From DASRDZ01 sp035569495 (GTDB taxonomy: Bacteria; Chloroflexota; Dormibacteria; Aeolococcales; Aeolococcaceae): 64,000 bases of DNA. Below, in pieces: positions 1 to 7,437 of this stretch. The notes beneath the pieces were generated by a model that searched no databases, had not been told where the DNA came from, and saw only the letters and a list, made by a program, of their open reading frames with translations. Numbering within the stretch: the first letter of the stretch is position 1; each line of letters opens with the position of its first letter. The stretch is taken from NCBI GenBank assembly GCA_035569495.1, contig DATMMX010000038.1, positions 124,001 through 188,000 of the forward strand, given 5' to 3'. The position numbers were made by a program, and so were the translations under genes.

Positions 1-840
1 GGCGCCGCTGGCCGGATGGGTGTAGAGGGTCAGCGCGTCGCGGACGCCGTCGGGGATGCCGGCCATGCTCTGCAGCATGGTGTGCAGGGGGCGCTGCTCG
101 GCGCTGAAGCCGACGAACATCGTGCCGTGGTCGGTCACCGTGCCGTAGGGCGTGTTGCGCCGGAAGATATGGCCGAAGATGTCCTGATCTGTGCGCCCGA
201 TGTGCGACTCGGGCGGCTTGGGGTCCATCTCGACGCTGTCCGGCTTGCTGCGCCCGATCGCCCGCTCCTGCGCCGCGACCGGGAGCGACTCCCACTTCGC
301 CGCGTCGTGCGGCCACTTCTGCAGGAGCAGGATGCTGCCGCCCGATCCCGGCTTGTCGTCGGGGATCAGCGCGTAGCCGGGGGCGTCGAGCAGGCTGGGG
401 TTCTCCGAGCCGTCGATGAAGCCGGTGAGGTCACGGTCGTGGCGGTACGGCCAGCTCGACGTCTCTGCGGCGACGCTGGCCAGCGCCGCGAGCGCGCTGA
501 TCGCCTGGCGAGCGGTGTCGAAGATGACGTCGTAGGCGCTGCCCGACAGCCACAGCACCGCGTCGTGCTGGGTGGCCGGCATGGTGTATCCGTCCGGTCC
601 GACCAGGTCCTGGTCGAAGCCGCTCAGCTCGGCGGGGAGGCCGTCCGGATCGACGCCGCGCCACAGCTCCGGACGAAACCCGGAGACCAGGTTGACGCCG
701 CCCAGGGTGCTCCGCGGCTCGCGGAGGTCGGCCATCGCGGCGACCAGGTCGCGCCCCTCGACGCCGGCGGCGAGGTCGAACTCGAGGTAGGCGTGGGACG
801 CGGTCCCCAGGGCGAAGATCCCACTCTGCGCGGTGCTCAT
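1..840 (-). CDS. Dyp-type peroxidase (3' end lost at window edge)
   Basis: The reverse strand is open from an ATG at 840 to the window edge (280 codons). The translation carries the DyP signature GFIDGSENP at about residues 136-144 (the GxxDG motif whose Asp takes part in peroxide cleavage), an S-H-I-G-R block at about 213 whose His is the expected proximal haem ligand, and a downstream F-R-R-N block holding the expected distal Arg. DyP peroxidases oxidise dyes, phenolics and manganese and often load into encapsulins. No signal peptide is visible, so it is probably cytoplasmic or encapsulated. The family is normally 300-450 residues, so the last part lies outside the window. Family assignment is firm; the physiological substrate is unknown. 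Confidence 0.9.
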   Translation of the reverse strand, partial: MSTAQSGIFALGTASHAYLEFDLAAGVEGRDLVAAMADLREPRSTLGGVNLVSGFRPELWRGVDPDGLPAELSGFDQDLVGPDGYTMPATQHDAVLWLSGSAYDVIFDTARQAISALAALASVAAETSSWPYRHDRDLTGFIDGSENPSLLDAPGYALIPDDKPGSGGSILLLQKWPHDAAKWESLPVAAQERAIGRSKPDSVEMDPKPPESHIGRTDQDIFGHIFRRNTPYGTVTDHGTMFVGFSAEQRPLHTMLQSMAGIPDGVRDALTLYTHPASGA

Positions 841-851
841 GACGCGGCATC

Positions 852-857
852 ATGGTA
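852..857 (-). promoter_or_regulatory. -10 box (TACCAT) of the DyP gene
   Basis: On the minus strand TACCAT lies 11 bases before the DyP ATG, leaving no room for a ribosome binding site. This fits a leaderless or nearly leaderless transcript, a pattern repeated through the window. Confidence 0.45.
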
Positions 858-909
858 CGCGGGAGTCACGATGGTACGCGCGCGTCACGTACGCGCAAGA
901 ACGCTGTGC

Positions 910-915
910 TACCGT
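910..915 (+). promoter_or_regulatory. Extended -10 box (TGCTACCGT) of the hemolysin III gene
   Basis: TACCGT preceded by TG-C sits 11 bases before the chosen ATG at 927; no Shine-Dalgarno sequence is present in between. It supports the 927 start over an upstream in-frame GTG at 852. Confidence 0.45.
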
Positions 916-926
916 CGCCATCAGCC

Positions 927-1625
927 ATGCCCCCCACCACCGTCGGTCAACCGGATCGCACGCAGGCCTGGCACGAGTTGATCGGCAAGCCGCTGCTGCG
1001 CGGCTACCTGCACGCGGCGGGCGCGATCACCGCGGTGGTCGTCGGCACCCTGCTCATCCTCGCCGCGCGACCCGACGTTCCCAAGCAGATCACCGTCGGC
1101 GTCTTCGTCGGCTCGTCGGTGCTGCTCTTCGGCGCCAGCGCTCTGTACCACATCGGACATTGGGGGCCGGCCGTCAAGAGCGTGTTGCGCCGCATCGACC
1201 ACGCCAACATCTACATCCTCATCGCCGGCACCTACACGCCGGTGGCCTACAACCTGCTCGGCGGCGCGCTGCGTCCGGTGGTGCTCATCTCCATATGGGC
1301 CGTGGCCATCGCCGGAGTCACGCTGGTGACCCGCTCGGTGCACCTGCCCGACGGCGCCGTCGCGGCGATCTACATCGGCATGGGCTGGCTGGGCATCGCG
1401 ACCGCGCCCGGCATCGTCGCGGCGGTTGGCGCGGGCGGGCTGCTGCTGGTCGTCGGCGGTGGCGTCTTCTACTCCATGGGCGCCGCCGCGTACGCGTGGA
1501 AGCGCCCGCGCCTGTGGTCGCGCGTGTTCAGCTACCACGAGGTTTTTCACCTCTGCACGCTGCTCGCCAGCGCGCTGTTCTTCACCTTCATCGCCACCCA
1601 GGTGCTCCCCCACACCCGCCCCTGA
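927..1625 (+). CDS. trhA: Hemolysin III / TrhA (PAQR-like) membrane protein
   Basis: A 232-residue, seven-helix integral membrane protein. It shows the hallmarks of the HlyIII/PAQR family: S-A-L-Y-H-I-G-H around residues 71-78, D-H-A-N-I-Y at 91-96 and a C-terminal H-E-V-F-H block, the conserved Ser/His/Asp set thought to bind a metal and act as a hydrolase-like site. Bacterial TrhA members are linked to membrane fluidity homeostasis rather than true haemolysis. An in-frame GTG at 852 would add 25 residues, but the promoter-like TACCGT just upstream of 927 favours the shorter form. It stands alone, divergent from the DyP gene. Confidence 0.88.
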   Translation: MPPTTVGQPDRTQAWHELIGKPLLRGYLHAAGAITAVVVGTLLILAARPDVPKQITVGVFVGSSVLLFGASALYHIGHWGPAVKSVLRRIDHANIYILIAGTYTPVAYNLLGGALRPVVLISIWAVAIAGVTLVTRSVHLPDGAVAAIYIGMGWLGIATAPGIVAAVGAGGLLLVVGGGVFYSMGAAAYAWKRPRLWSRVFSYHEVFHLCTLLASALFFTFIATQVLPHTRP

Positions 1626-1818
1626 CGCGCAGCGCGAAATCGTGCTCCGTCACAGGGCCGACATCACGAAGAGCAGCAGACCTGGTACCGTGCACGCAGC
1701 CCTCACTCAGGGCGTGCCTCTTGGTGGTCCCTCTCCCCGCAAGCTCGCGGGTCCTCAAGAACCCGGCATACGTTGCACTCCGAGGGGGAGGCGGCCGTTC
1801 TGGCCGTAGAAGGATCCC
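1626..1818 (+). promoter_or_regulatory. Promoter and structured leader of the DEAD-box helicase gene
   Basis: About 190 bases without an ORF. An extended -10-like TGGTACCGT occurs near 1684-1692, which would give a leader of roughly 120 bases. The leader can form a GGGT/ACCC hairpin near 1750-1770 and a CGGCC-GTTCT-GGCCG hairpin ending just before the AAGGAT ribosome binding site. Cold-inducible RNA helicase genes often have long structured leaders, so a regulatory role is plausible but is inference. Confidence 0.4.
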
Positions 1819-3213
1819 ATGGCCACCACATTCACCGAACTCGGTGTGCGTCCGCGCACCGTCGAGGCGCTGCATCGCACCTCGATCAACGACGCCCTGC
1901 CCGTGCAGCGCGACGCCATCCCGCCGCTGCTGCAGCGCCGCGACGTCGTCATCGAGGCACCGACAGGGTCGGGCAAGACGCTCGCCTACCTCGTCCCCCT
2001 GGTCGAACGCCTGGGCGGACACAGCCGGTCCGGGCCACGCGCACTGATCGTGACCCCGACGCGCGAGCTGGCGGCGCAGATCGCCGGCGTGCTGCGCACC
2101 GTCGACCCCCTGCTGCGCATCGCGCTGCTGGTGGGCGGCACCGGCTACGGCCCGCAGCTCTCCGCACTGCGCAACTCCACCGACGTGATCATCGGCTGCC
2201 CGGGCCGCATCCTCGACCTCGCCGAACGCGGCGCCGCCCGGCTGGGCAACGTCGAGTTCCTGGTTCTGGACGAAGCTGACGAAATGCTCGACCAGGGCTT
2301 CGCCCGCGACGTCGAGCGCATCATCGCCCAGACCCCCGTGCGCACCCCCGGCGACGCCGCGTCGCGGCAGACGGTGCTGGCCTCGGCGACCATGCCGCAG
2401 TGGGTGCAGACGATGATCACCAAGCACCTCATCGACCCGGTGCGCATCGTCGTCGAGCAGGAGCAGGTGCCGCTGCTGCAGCACGGGCTGGTGCGCGTCG
2501 GCCGCGACGAGCGCGTGTCCATGCTCTCCGCGCTGCTGCACCGCCACGGCGACTCGGCGATCGTCTTCCACCGCACCAAGCACGGCGCCGCCCGCCTGGC
2601 CCGCGACCTGCAGCGCCTCGGCCACAAGACCCTTGCGCTGCAGGGCAATCTCTCGCAGAACGCCCGCGACCGCGCCATCGCCGACTTCCGCAGCCGCCGC
2701 GCCGACGTGCTGGTGGCGACCAACGTCGCCGCCCGCGGGCTCGACGTGGCCCACGTCGGCCTGGTGGTCAACATCGAGCTGCCGGAGACGCCGCAGTGGC
2801 TCACCCACCGCATCGGCCGCACCGCGCGCAACGGCGCCGAGGGCACCGCGCTCACCTTCCTCGGCGACGACGACATGGAGAAGTGGCGCAAGCTGCAGCG
2901 ACTCGGCGCGCCCGCGCTGCGCTGGGTCGACCGCGACGCGCTGCTCAACGACATGGCGCTGGTGTTCCTCGAGACCCCCGTCTTGCCTGCACCACAGCGC
3001 GGCCGTCCCGCTGGGGCGAATGCCGGGCGTGGCGGCGGTGCACGGCCCGCATACGGTGGCGGCGCGCCGTTCCGCGGACGCCGTCGCGGTGGACCCTCGC
3101 GCGGCGGCGGACCGTCGCGCGGTGGCCGGCCCGCGGGCAACGCACCGGGCGGCGCGACGCGACGACCGGGCGGCGCACCGCAGCCGTCGGGCAACCGGGC
3201 GGGAACCCGCTAG
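1819..3213 (+). CDS. DEAD-box ATP-dependent RNA helicase
   Basis: A 464-residue RNA helicase with all superfamily 2 motifs in order: Q motif at the N-terminus, motif I APTGSGKT (about 47-54), Ia PTRELA, Ib CPGR, II DEAD (about 151), III SAT in ASATMP (about 189), V ATNVAARGLDV and VI HRIGRTAR (about 330). Residues from about 395 onward form a low-complexity tail rich in Arg, Gly and Pro with RGG/SRGG repeats, typical of RhlE/DeaD-type proteins and likely an RNA-binding tail. It probably remodels mRNA or ribosomal RNA structure in the cytoplasm. An AAGGAT ribosome binding site precedes the ATG. It converges with the nitrilase gene, 13 bases away. Confidence 0.93.
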   Translation: MATTFTELGVRPRTVEALHRTSINDALPVQRDAIPPLLQRRDVVIEAPTGSGKTLAYLVPLVERLGGHSRSGPRALIVTPTRELAAQIAGVLRTVDPLLRIALLVGGTGYGPQLSALRNSTDVIIGCPGRILDLAERGAARLGNVEFLVLDEADEMLDQGFARDVERIIAQTPVRTPGDAASRQTVLASATMPQWVQTMITKHLIDPVRIVVEQEQVPLLQHGLVRVGRDERVSMLSALLHRHGDSAIVFHRTKHGAARLARDLQRLGHKTLALQGNLSQNARDRAIADFRSRRADVLVATNVAARGLDVAHVGLVVNIELPETPQWLTHRIGRTARNGAEGTALTFLGDDDMEKWRKLQRLGAPALRWVDRDALLNDMALVFLETPVLPAPQRGRPAGANAGRGGGARPAYGGGAPFRGRRRGGPSRGGGPSRGGRPAGNAPGGATRRPGGAPQPSGNRAGTR

Positions 3214-3226
3214 CCGCTTCCCGGGC

Positions 3227-3931
3227 TCAGGCCAGCGTGGCCCGAGCGATCGCGCCGGTCTCGGCACCGGCCCGTGCCACCGCCTGCCCGTCGGGGCTCC
3301 AGATGCCGGAACCGCCCGGGGCGCGGGCGTAGCCGCCGCCGGTCGATCCCGCAAAGCTGGCGATCGCCACCCACACGTGGTGCTCGGCCGCGATGCGGCG
3401 GGCCCGCTGCTCGGGAACGGCGACGTCCTCCTCGTGTTCGAGGACGCCGGCGACGTACACGTCGATGCCCAACGCGGCGGTGACGGCGGCGTGCTCCTCG
3501 ATGCCGGTGTCCCTGCAGATGGCGAGGCCGAGGCGCCAGCCGTCGACGTCGAGAACCGCGGGAGTGTTGCCAGGGGTGAAGTGCCGCGCCTCCTCGGTGC
3601 TCAGCCACATCTTGCGGTAGGCGACGCGCACCCCTCCCCCGTCGATCGCCAGCATGCCGATGTGTGTGTGGCCGCTCACGCCGGGCACGGGTGCACCGAC
3701 CAGCGCCCACGATTGCGTCTGTGCGCAAGCGACGAGGATCGGTTGCAGCCGCGGGTCGTCGACGGTGACGGCCTGCCCGTCCAGCTCGTAGCCGGTCAGC
3801 GACATCTCAGGGAACACCACCACCCGCGCCGCGGCGGCTCGCACCAGCTCCGCGTGCTCGACCGCGTTGGCCGCGACCTCGCCGGACACCACGCCCGGCT
3901 GGGCCACGGCGACGACGAGCGGCTGACGCAT
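3227..3931 (-). CDS. Carbon-nitrogen hydrolase (nitrilase superfamily)
   Basis: A 234-residue cytoplasmic amidohydrolase. The catalytic triad of the nitrilase superfamily is visible: Glu42 in F-P-E-M-S-L-T-G-Y, Lys107 in Y-R-K-M-W-L and Cys139 in A-I-C-R-D-T-G. The R-D-T rather than the common Y-D-x after the Cys leaves the subfamily open; omega-amidase, N-carbamoyl hydrolase and aliphatic amidase are all possible. The start at 3931 is chosen because a TACCAT -10 box lies 7 bases upstream; two earlier in-frame ATGs exist (3940 and 3964), of which 3940 overlaps that box. Monocistronic. Confidence 0.85.
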   Translation of the reverse strand: MRQPLVVAVAQPGVVSGEVAANAVEHAELVRAAAARVVVFPEMSLTGYELDGQAVTVDDPRLQPILVACAQTQSWALVGAPVPGVSGHTHIGMLAIDGGGVRVAYRKMWLSTEEARHFTPGNTPAVLDVDGWRLGLAICRDTGIEEHAAVTAALGIDVYVAGVLEHEEDVAVPEQRARRIAAEHHVWVAIASFAGSTGGGYARAPGGSGIWSPDGQAVARAGAETGAIARATLA

Positions 3932-3938
3932 CGCGCGC

Positions 3939-3944
3939 ATGGTA
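3939..3944 (-). promoter_or_regulatory. -10 box (TACCAT) of the nitrilase gene
   Basis: TACCAT on the minus strand, 7 bases before the ATG at 3931, with no ribosome binding site between. Suggests a leaderless transcript. Confidence 0.45.
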
Positions 3945-3950
3945 GCCGCC

Positions 3951-5831
3951 CTAACGAGGGGCAACCCCCGTTGCCCGGTCGCGGCGGCGCCGCCGGACCA
4001 GGCCGATCGCCGCGCCGCTGGTGACGAGCACCCCGAAGCCGACCGGCACGGCGCGGCTGCCGCCCCCAGCGGAGGTGTTCGGCGTGGCGATCGCGGGGCT
4101 GGTCGCGGGCGTGGACGCGGCGGAGCCCACCGGTCCCGAGCCGGTCACCGCGGCCATCTCCCCCGCCGACAGCCGCCCGCAGTGGTCGGTGGCCGGCGCC
4201 GCGCCCGCGGGCTTGCCCACCTTGATCGCCTGCCGGTAGCCCGAGGTGCGTCCTGACGAGTCGGTCACCACCAGGCGGGCGTCGTACCAGCCGTCCTGCG
4301 CGTAGGCGTGGTGCACAATCGCGCCGGTGCCGCGGGCGCCGTCGCCGAAGTCCCATGCGTAGGTGAGCGTCCCGCTGCCGTTGCCGATGGCGCTCTGCGC
4401 CCCGTTGAAGCTGACCTCGGTGCCCGAGGACGGCGCCGTGGGCAGCGCCTCGAACAGCGCCAGCGGTCCTGACGGCGCGGGATCGGCGCCGGCGTACTCG
4501 GGACGGGCCAGCAGGTAGTTGGTCCAGGTCATCGGCAGCTCCAGGGCGCGGCGCAGCTCCACCGAGCCGGTCGGGCTGTCGGCACCGCCGCCGGTGGTGC
4601 CCGAGGTGATCAGGTTGAGGTGCTGGATGTTGTCGCGCGGCGTGTCGTACCCGGCCACCTGGGGCAGGCCGACGGCGCCGAGCTGCGAGAGCGGCGTCTG
4701 CGGGTAGCCGATGGGGTTGTCCTGGGCGTTGCTGTCGAAGGCGCCGACGATGCCGTAGCCGGGAATGCCCAGGGCGATGAAGGGCACCTGGTCGGTGCGG
4801 CCGAGGGTGTCGTCCTGCACCGGAGAATAGGTGTCGACGTCGCCGGGCAGGTACGCCGGCGTGGTGGCCCCGCCCTCCAGCGCGTTCTCCAGCGGCACCG
4901 AGTAGTTGTACCTGGCGCCGAGGTCGGCGAACGCCTGGCGCACCGACTGGTCGAGCGCGGCGCGGAAGTGCACCACCGCCGGGTAGTTGGCCATGATGTT
5001 CTTCTTGCCGGCGTCGCCGTAGATGCTGAAGTCCTTGAGCGGCGTGGCGTTGACGTTGGTGTACCAGAAGCCCGGGCCCCAGGTCGACTTGGTGGTGCCG
5101 AAGGGGTGGGCGGGGTACTCGATGCCGTTCTGGTCCATGTTGGCAGCAAGTACCGGACGCCCCTGCGGGCCGGTCGGCACCAGGTTGTCGGCGTAGTACT
5201 GCGAGCCGTACAGCCCCTCCTCCTCCGCGTCGAAGAGGAACACCCGCACGGTGCGCGTCGGCCAGGCGTTGTGCGCGGTCCACCAGCGGGTCAGCGCCTG
5301 CAGCTCGCCCATGCCCATGACCACGCCGCTGGTGTCGTCGTACGTCGAGCCGTTGCCGACGTTGAGGCCGGGTGTCGAGTCGGGATGCCCGGCGATCACC
5401 ACCGGCTCACCGGGGCAGGTGCTGCCGGGGATGGTCACGCTGGCGACGTCGCTGTGGTAGGGCGGCGGGGGCCCGAAGAACGACGCCGACGGCGCGAAGA
5501 AGAGGTGGTCGTCGTAGTGGATGGCCGGCGCGAACCTGCCCATCACCTCGGCGGAGGTCATCTGCTCGCGCCAGTGCTGGTAGAACTCCTGCCAGCCGTT
5601 GACCTGGGGCGGCAGGTTGCCGCCGGTGGCGCTCATGTCGCCGGGCTCGCCGTCCTGCCCGCTGTAGCGCTGCAGGTAGTTCGCGGACATGAAGTTGATC
5701 TGGTTGTAGACGTAGTCCACGTCCGCCTGGGGCTCGTCCGGCCCGGCGGCACGGGCCGGGGAGGTGGCACCCGCGGCGGCGAGTCCGGTGGCACAGAGGG
5801 CGACGGCGAGGGCGGCGCGGTTCAGTCTCAT
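3951..5831 (-). CDS. Secreted M28 metallopeptidase with PKD domain and C-terminal anchor
   Basis: A 626-residue exported protein. The start at 5831 gives a clean signal peptide (residues 1-29, ending A-R-A-A); the reading frame extends further upstream but without signal features. The M28 zinc site is visible: His149/Asp151 in A-G-H-P-D-S, Asp165-166 in Y-D-D-T-S-G, Glu203-205 in D-A-E-E-E-G, Asp233 in N-M-D-Q-N, and a late His in Q-H-L-N. This is the fold of bacterial aminopeptidases. A PKD domain (W-D-F-G-D-G) follows at about 510-590. The C-terminus has TPNTS, a hydrophobic helix and an R-R-R-R-R tail, resembling the LPxTG-like anchors of other secreted proteins here. Diverges from the lipase gene at 5995. 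Confidence 0.87.
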   Translation of the reverse strand: MRLNRAALAVALCATGLAAAGATSPARAAGPDEPQADVDYVYNQINFMSANYLQRYSGQDGEPGDMSATGGNLPPQVNGWQEFYQHWREQMTSAEVMGRFAPAIHYDDHLFFAPSASFFGPPPPYHSDVASVTIPGSTCPGEPVVIAGHPDSTPGLNVGNGSTYDDTSGVVMGMGELQALTRWWTAHNAWPTRTVRVFLFDAEEEGLYGSQYYADNLVPTGPQGRPVLAANMDQNGIEYPAHPFGTTKSTWGPGFWYTNVNATPLKDFSIYGDAGKKNIMANYPAVVHFRAALDQSVRQAFADLGARYNYSVPLENALEGGATTPAYLPGDVDTYSPVQDDTLGRTDQVPFIALGIPGYGIVGAFDSNAQDNPIGYPQTPLSQLGAVGLPQVAGYDTPRDNIQHLNLITSGTTGGGADSPTGSVELRRALELPMTWTNYLLARPEYAGADPAPSGPLALFEALPTAPSSGTEVSFNGAQSAIGNGSGTLTYAWDFGDGARGTGAIVHHAYAQDGWYDARLVVTDSSGRTSGYRQAIKVGKPAGAAPATDHCGRLSAGEMAAVTGSGPVGSAASTPATSPAIATPNTSAGGGSRAVPVGFGVLVTSGAAIGLVRRRRRDRATGVAPR

Positions 5832-5994
5832 CACACCGTCAGACCGCCGCGGAGCCGTCCGCATTGCCGCCGCCAGGCTTGTCCGCAGCCGCCAGCAGGG
5901 CGTCTCCAAGCTGTCCACAACGGCCGTGGTGCGCCGCGGTCCGCGTTGCCACACTGACGCTGCCGCCGCGCGCGGCTGAATCGTTGGAGGAGGA

Positions 5995-7260
5995 ATGAGC
6001 TTGTCGAGACGACGCATGGCAGTTCTCACGTGCCTGGCCACAACGGTGCCGGTGATGGCGCTCAGCCACGGCGCATCGACCGCGCAGGCGGTGGGCACGG
6101 TCAGCCTGCAGGCGACCTTCACGTCGGTGTCGTACGGATGGAACAAGGTGGAGCGCTGGAACGACAGCGATCCCAACTGGCCTTCGCAGTACTACCTCAG
6201 CGACGGGCGCAACGACCAGACCGGGCAGCGCAAGACCTTCTTCGGCACCGGTGAGCCGCTGGGCTCGCAGTTCCTGCTCTACTACGCGCCCGGCTGGAAC
6301 ACCGGCAGCAAGGCCGTTCCCGTGCTCCTGGTGATGGGCGCCGCCGACAACGTCGACCGCGAATACGCCGATCCCGGGCTCAACGGCTCGGGCAGCTGCG
6401 GCGCCACCTCGTGCCCGAGCACGGGACTGATGCAGTCGCTGAGCGGCGCCGGCTACAAGGTGTTCGCCGTCGACTTCGGCAACATGCAGGGCGACAACTA
6501 CCAGCAGGCGCAGACCATCTCCGACGCGCTGCAGGTGATCCGCTCCGACACCGGACAGTCGCAGGTCGACGTGGTCGCCTGGAGCAAGGGCGCGTTCCCC
6601 GCCCGCATGTACGTCTCCAGCGTCAAGCCGTCGTGGGGACGCGCGTACCAGAACGACGTGCGCAAGCTGATCATGCTCGGCGGTCCGCAGGGCGGCCTCG
6701 ACTACGTCTTCGCCCACGGCGCGCCGGGCAACATCCTCGTCTACCCGGAGTGCGGAGGCTCACTGGACGGACCGTCGGCGCACATCCAGTACGAGTGCTA
6801 CGGCGTCTTCTACAACCATCCCGAGCTGTCGATCTACAACGACGGCGGCTACAACGCCTTCGTCGGACAGCGCCAGATGCTGGCGCGCTGGGACGGCACC
6901 TACGGCGTCGACCAGTCCACCCAGGATTGGTACACGACGTACTACGGCGGCCAGGGCTACACCTCGTACGGCTACGGCATCCAGACCGCGATGAACCAGG
7001 GCTCGCTGGTCAGCACCGTGCAGAGCGCCGGCATCCCCAGCAGCGTCACCACCGACCTGCTCTGCGGCGGCAGCGCCAACATGCCCGGCTTCTACAACGA
7101 GAACCGCGGCACCAGCGACGGCCTGGTCTTCCTCGCCTCCTGCGACTCGACGACCGGCATCCCCGGGCCGCACAACGTCACCGAGGTGAGCGGCGACAAC
7201 CACCTCATGCTCGGCTGGGAGTCGACGGCGATGTCCCAGGTCCGCACCTGGCTCGGCTAG
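5995..7260 (+). CDS. Secreted alpha/beta hydrolase, lipase class 2-like
   Basis: A 421-residue exported hydrolase with a very strong ribosome binding site (GGAGGAGG) before the ATG. Residues 1-32 form a signal peptide with S-R-R-R. The likely nucleophile is Ser197 in V-V-A-W-S-K-G-A, a departure from the usual G-x-S-x-G elbow, preceded by S-Q-V-D-V as in secreted triacylglycerol lipases and PhaZ7-type depolymerases. Candidate acid and base are the Asp in G-T-S-D-G-L and the His in G-D-N-H-L-M-L near the C-terminus. There are paired cysteines but no C-terminal anchor, so it is probably freely secreted. A strong hairpin terminator follows. Substrate not determinable; lipids or polyesters are likely. 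Confidence 0.78.
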   Translation: MSLSRRRMAVLTCLATTVPVMALSHGASTAQAVGTVSLQATFTSVSYGWNKVERWNDSDPNWPSQYYLSDGRNDQTGQRKTFFGTGEPLGSQFLLYYAPGWNTGSKAVPVLLVMGAADNVDREYADPGLNGSGSCGATSCPSTGLMQSLSGAGYKVFAVDFGNMQGDNYQQAQTISDALQVIRSDTGQSQVDVVAWSKGAFPARMYVSSVKPSWGRAYQNDVRKLIMLGGPQGGLDYVFAHGAPGNILVYPECGGSLDGPSAHIQYECYGVFYNHPELSIYNDGGYNAFVGQRQMLARWDGTYGVDQSTQDWYTTYYGGQGYTSYGYGIQTAMNQGSLVSTVQSAGIPSSVTTDLLCGGSANMPGFYNENRGTSDGLVFLASCDSTTGIPGPHNVTEVSGDNHLMLGWESTAMSQVRTWLG

Positions 7261-7274
7261 ACCCACCTTCCGGA

Positions 7275-7307
7275 GGGGCGACTTGTCCGCAGAGGACAAG
7301 TCGCCCC
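7275..7307 (+). terminator. Strong stem-loop terminator after the lipase gene
   Basis: A perfect 14-bp stem (GGGGCGACTTGTCC and its complement) closes a 5-base loop (GCAGA), 15 bases after the lipase stop codon. There is no T-run, as is common in high-GC genomes. Confidence 0.8.
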
Positions 7308-7437
7308 CGCGTCCCCTGTGTGCAATGGACGCTGGTCGGCGGCCGTCCTGCTTCATAGACTGGTGACCGCTCGGCCAAGTGCCGGGTCCAAGGTTGGAAT
7401 CGTGGAGCGCGGCGGGCCGCGGATCAAGGAGAAGGGC

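Noticed and set aside
16..981. Long open frame on the plus strand opposite the DyP gene
   Set aside because: It is an antisense shadow; the reverse strand carries DyP motifs and a proper start, while this frame is low-complexity Arg/Val/Gly/Asp sequence.
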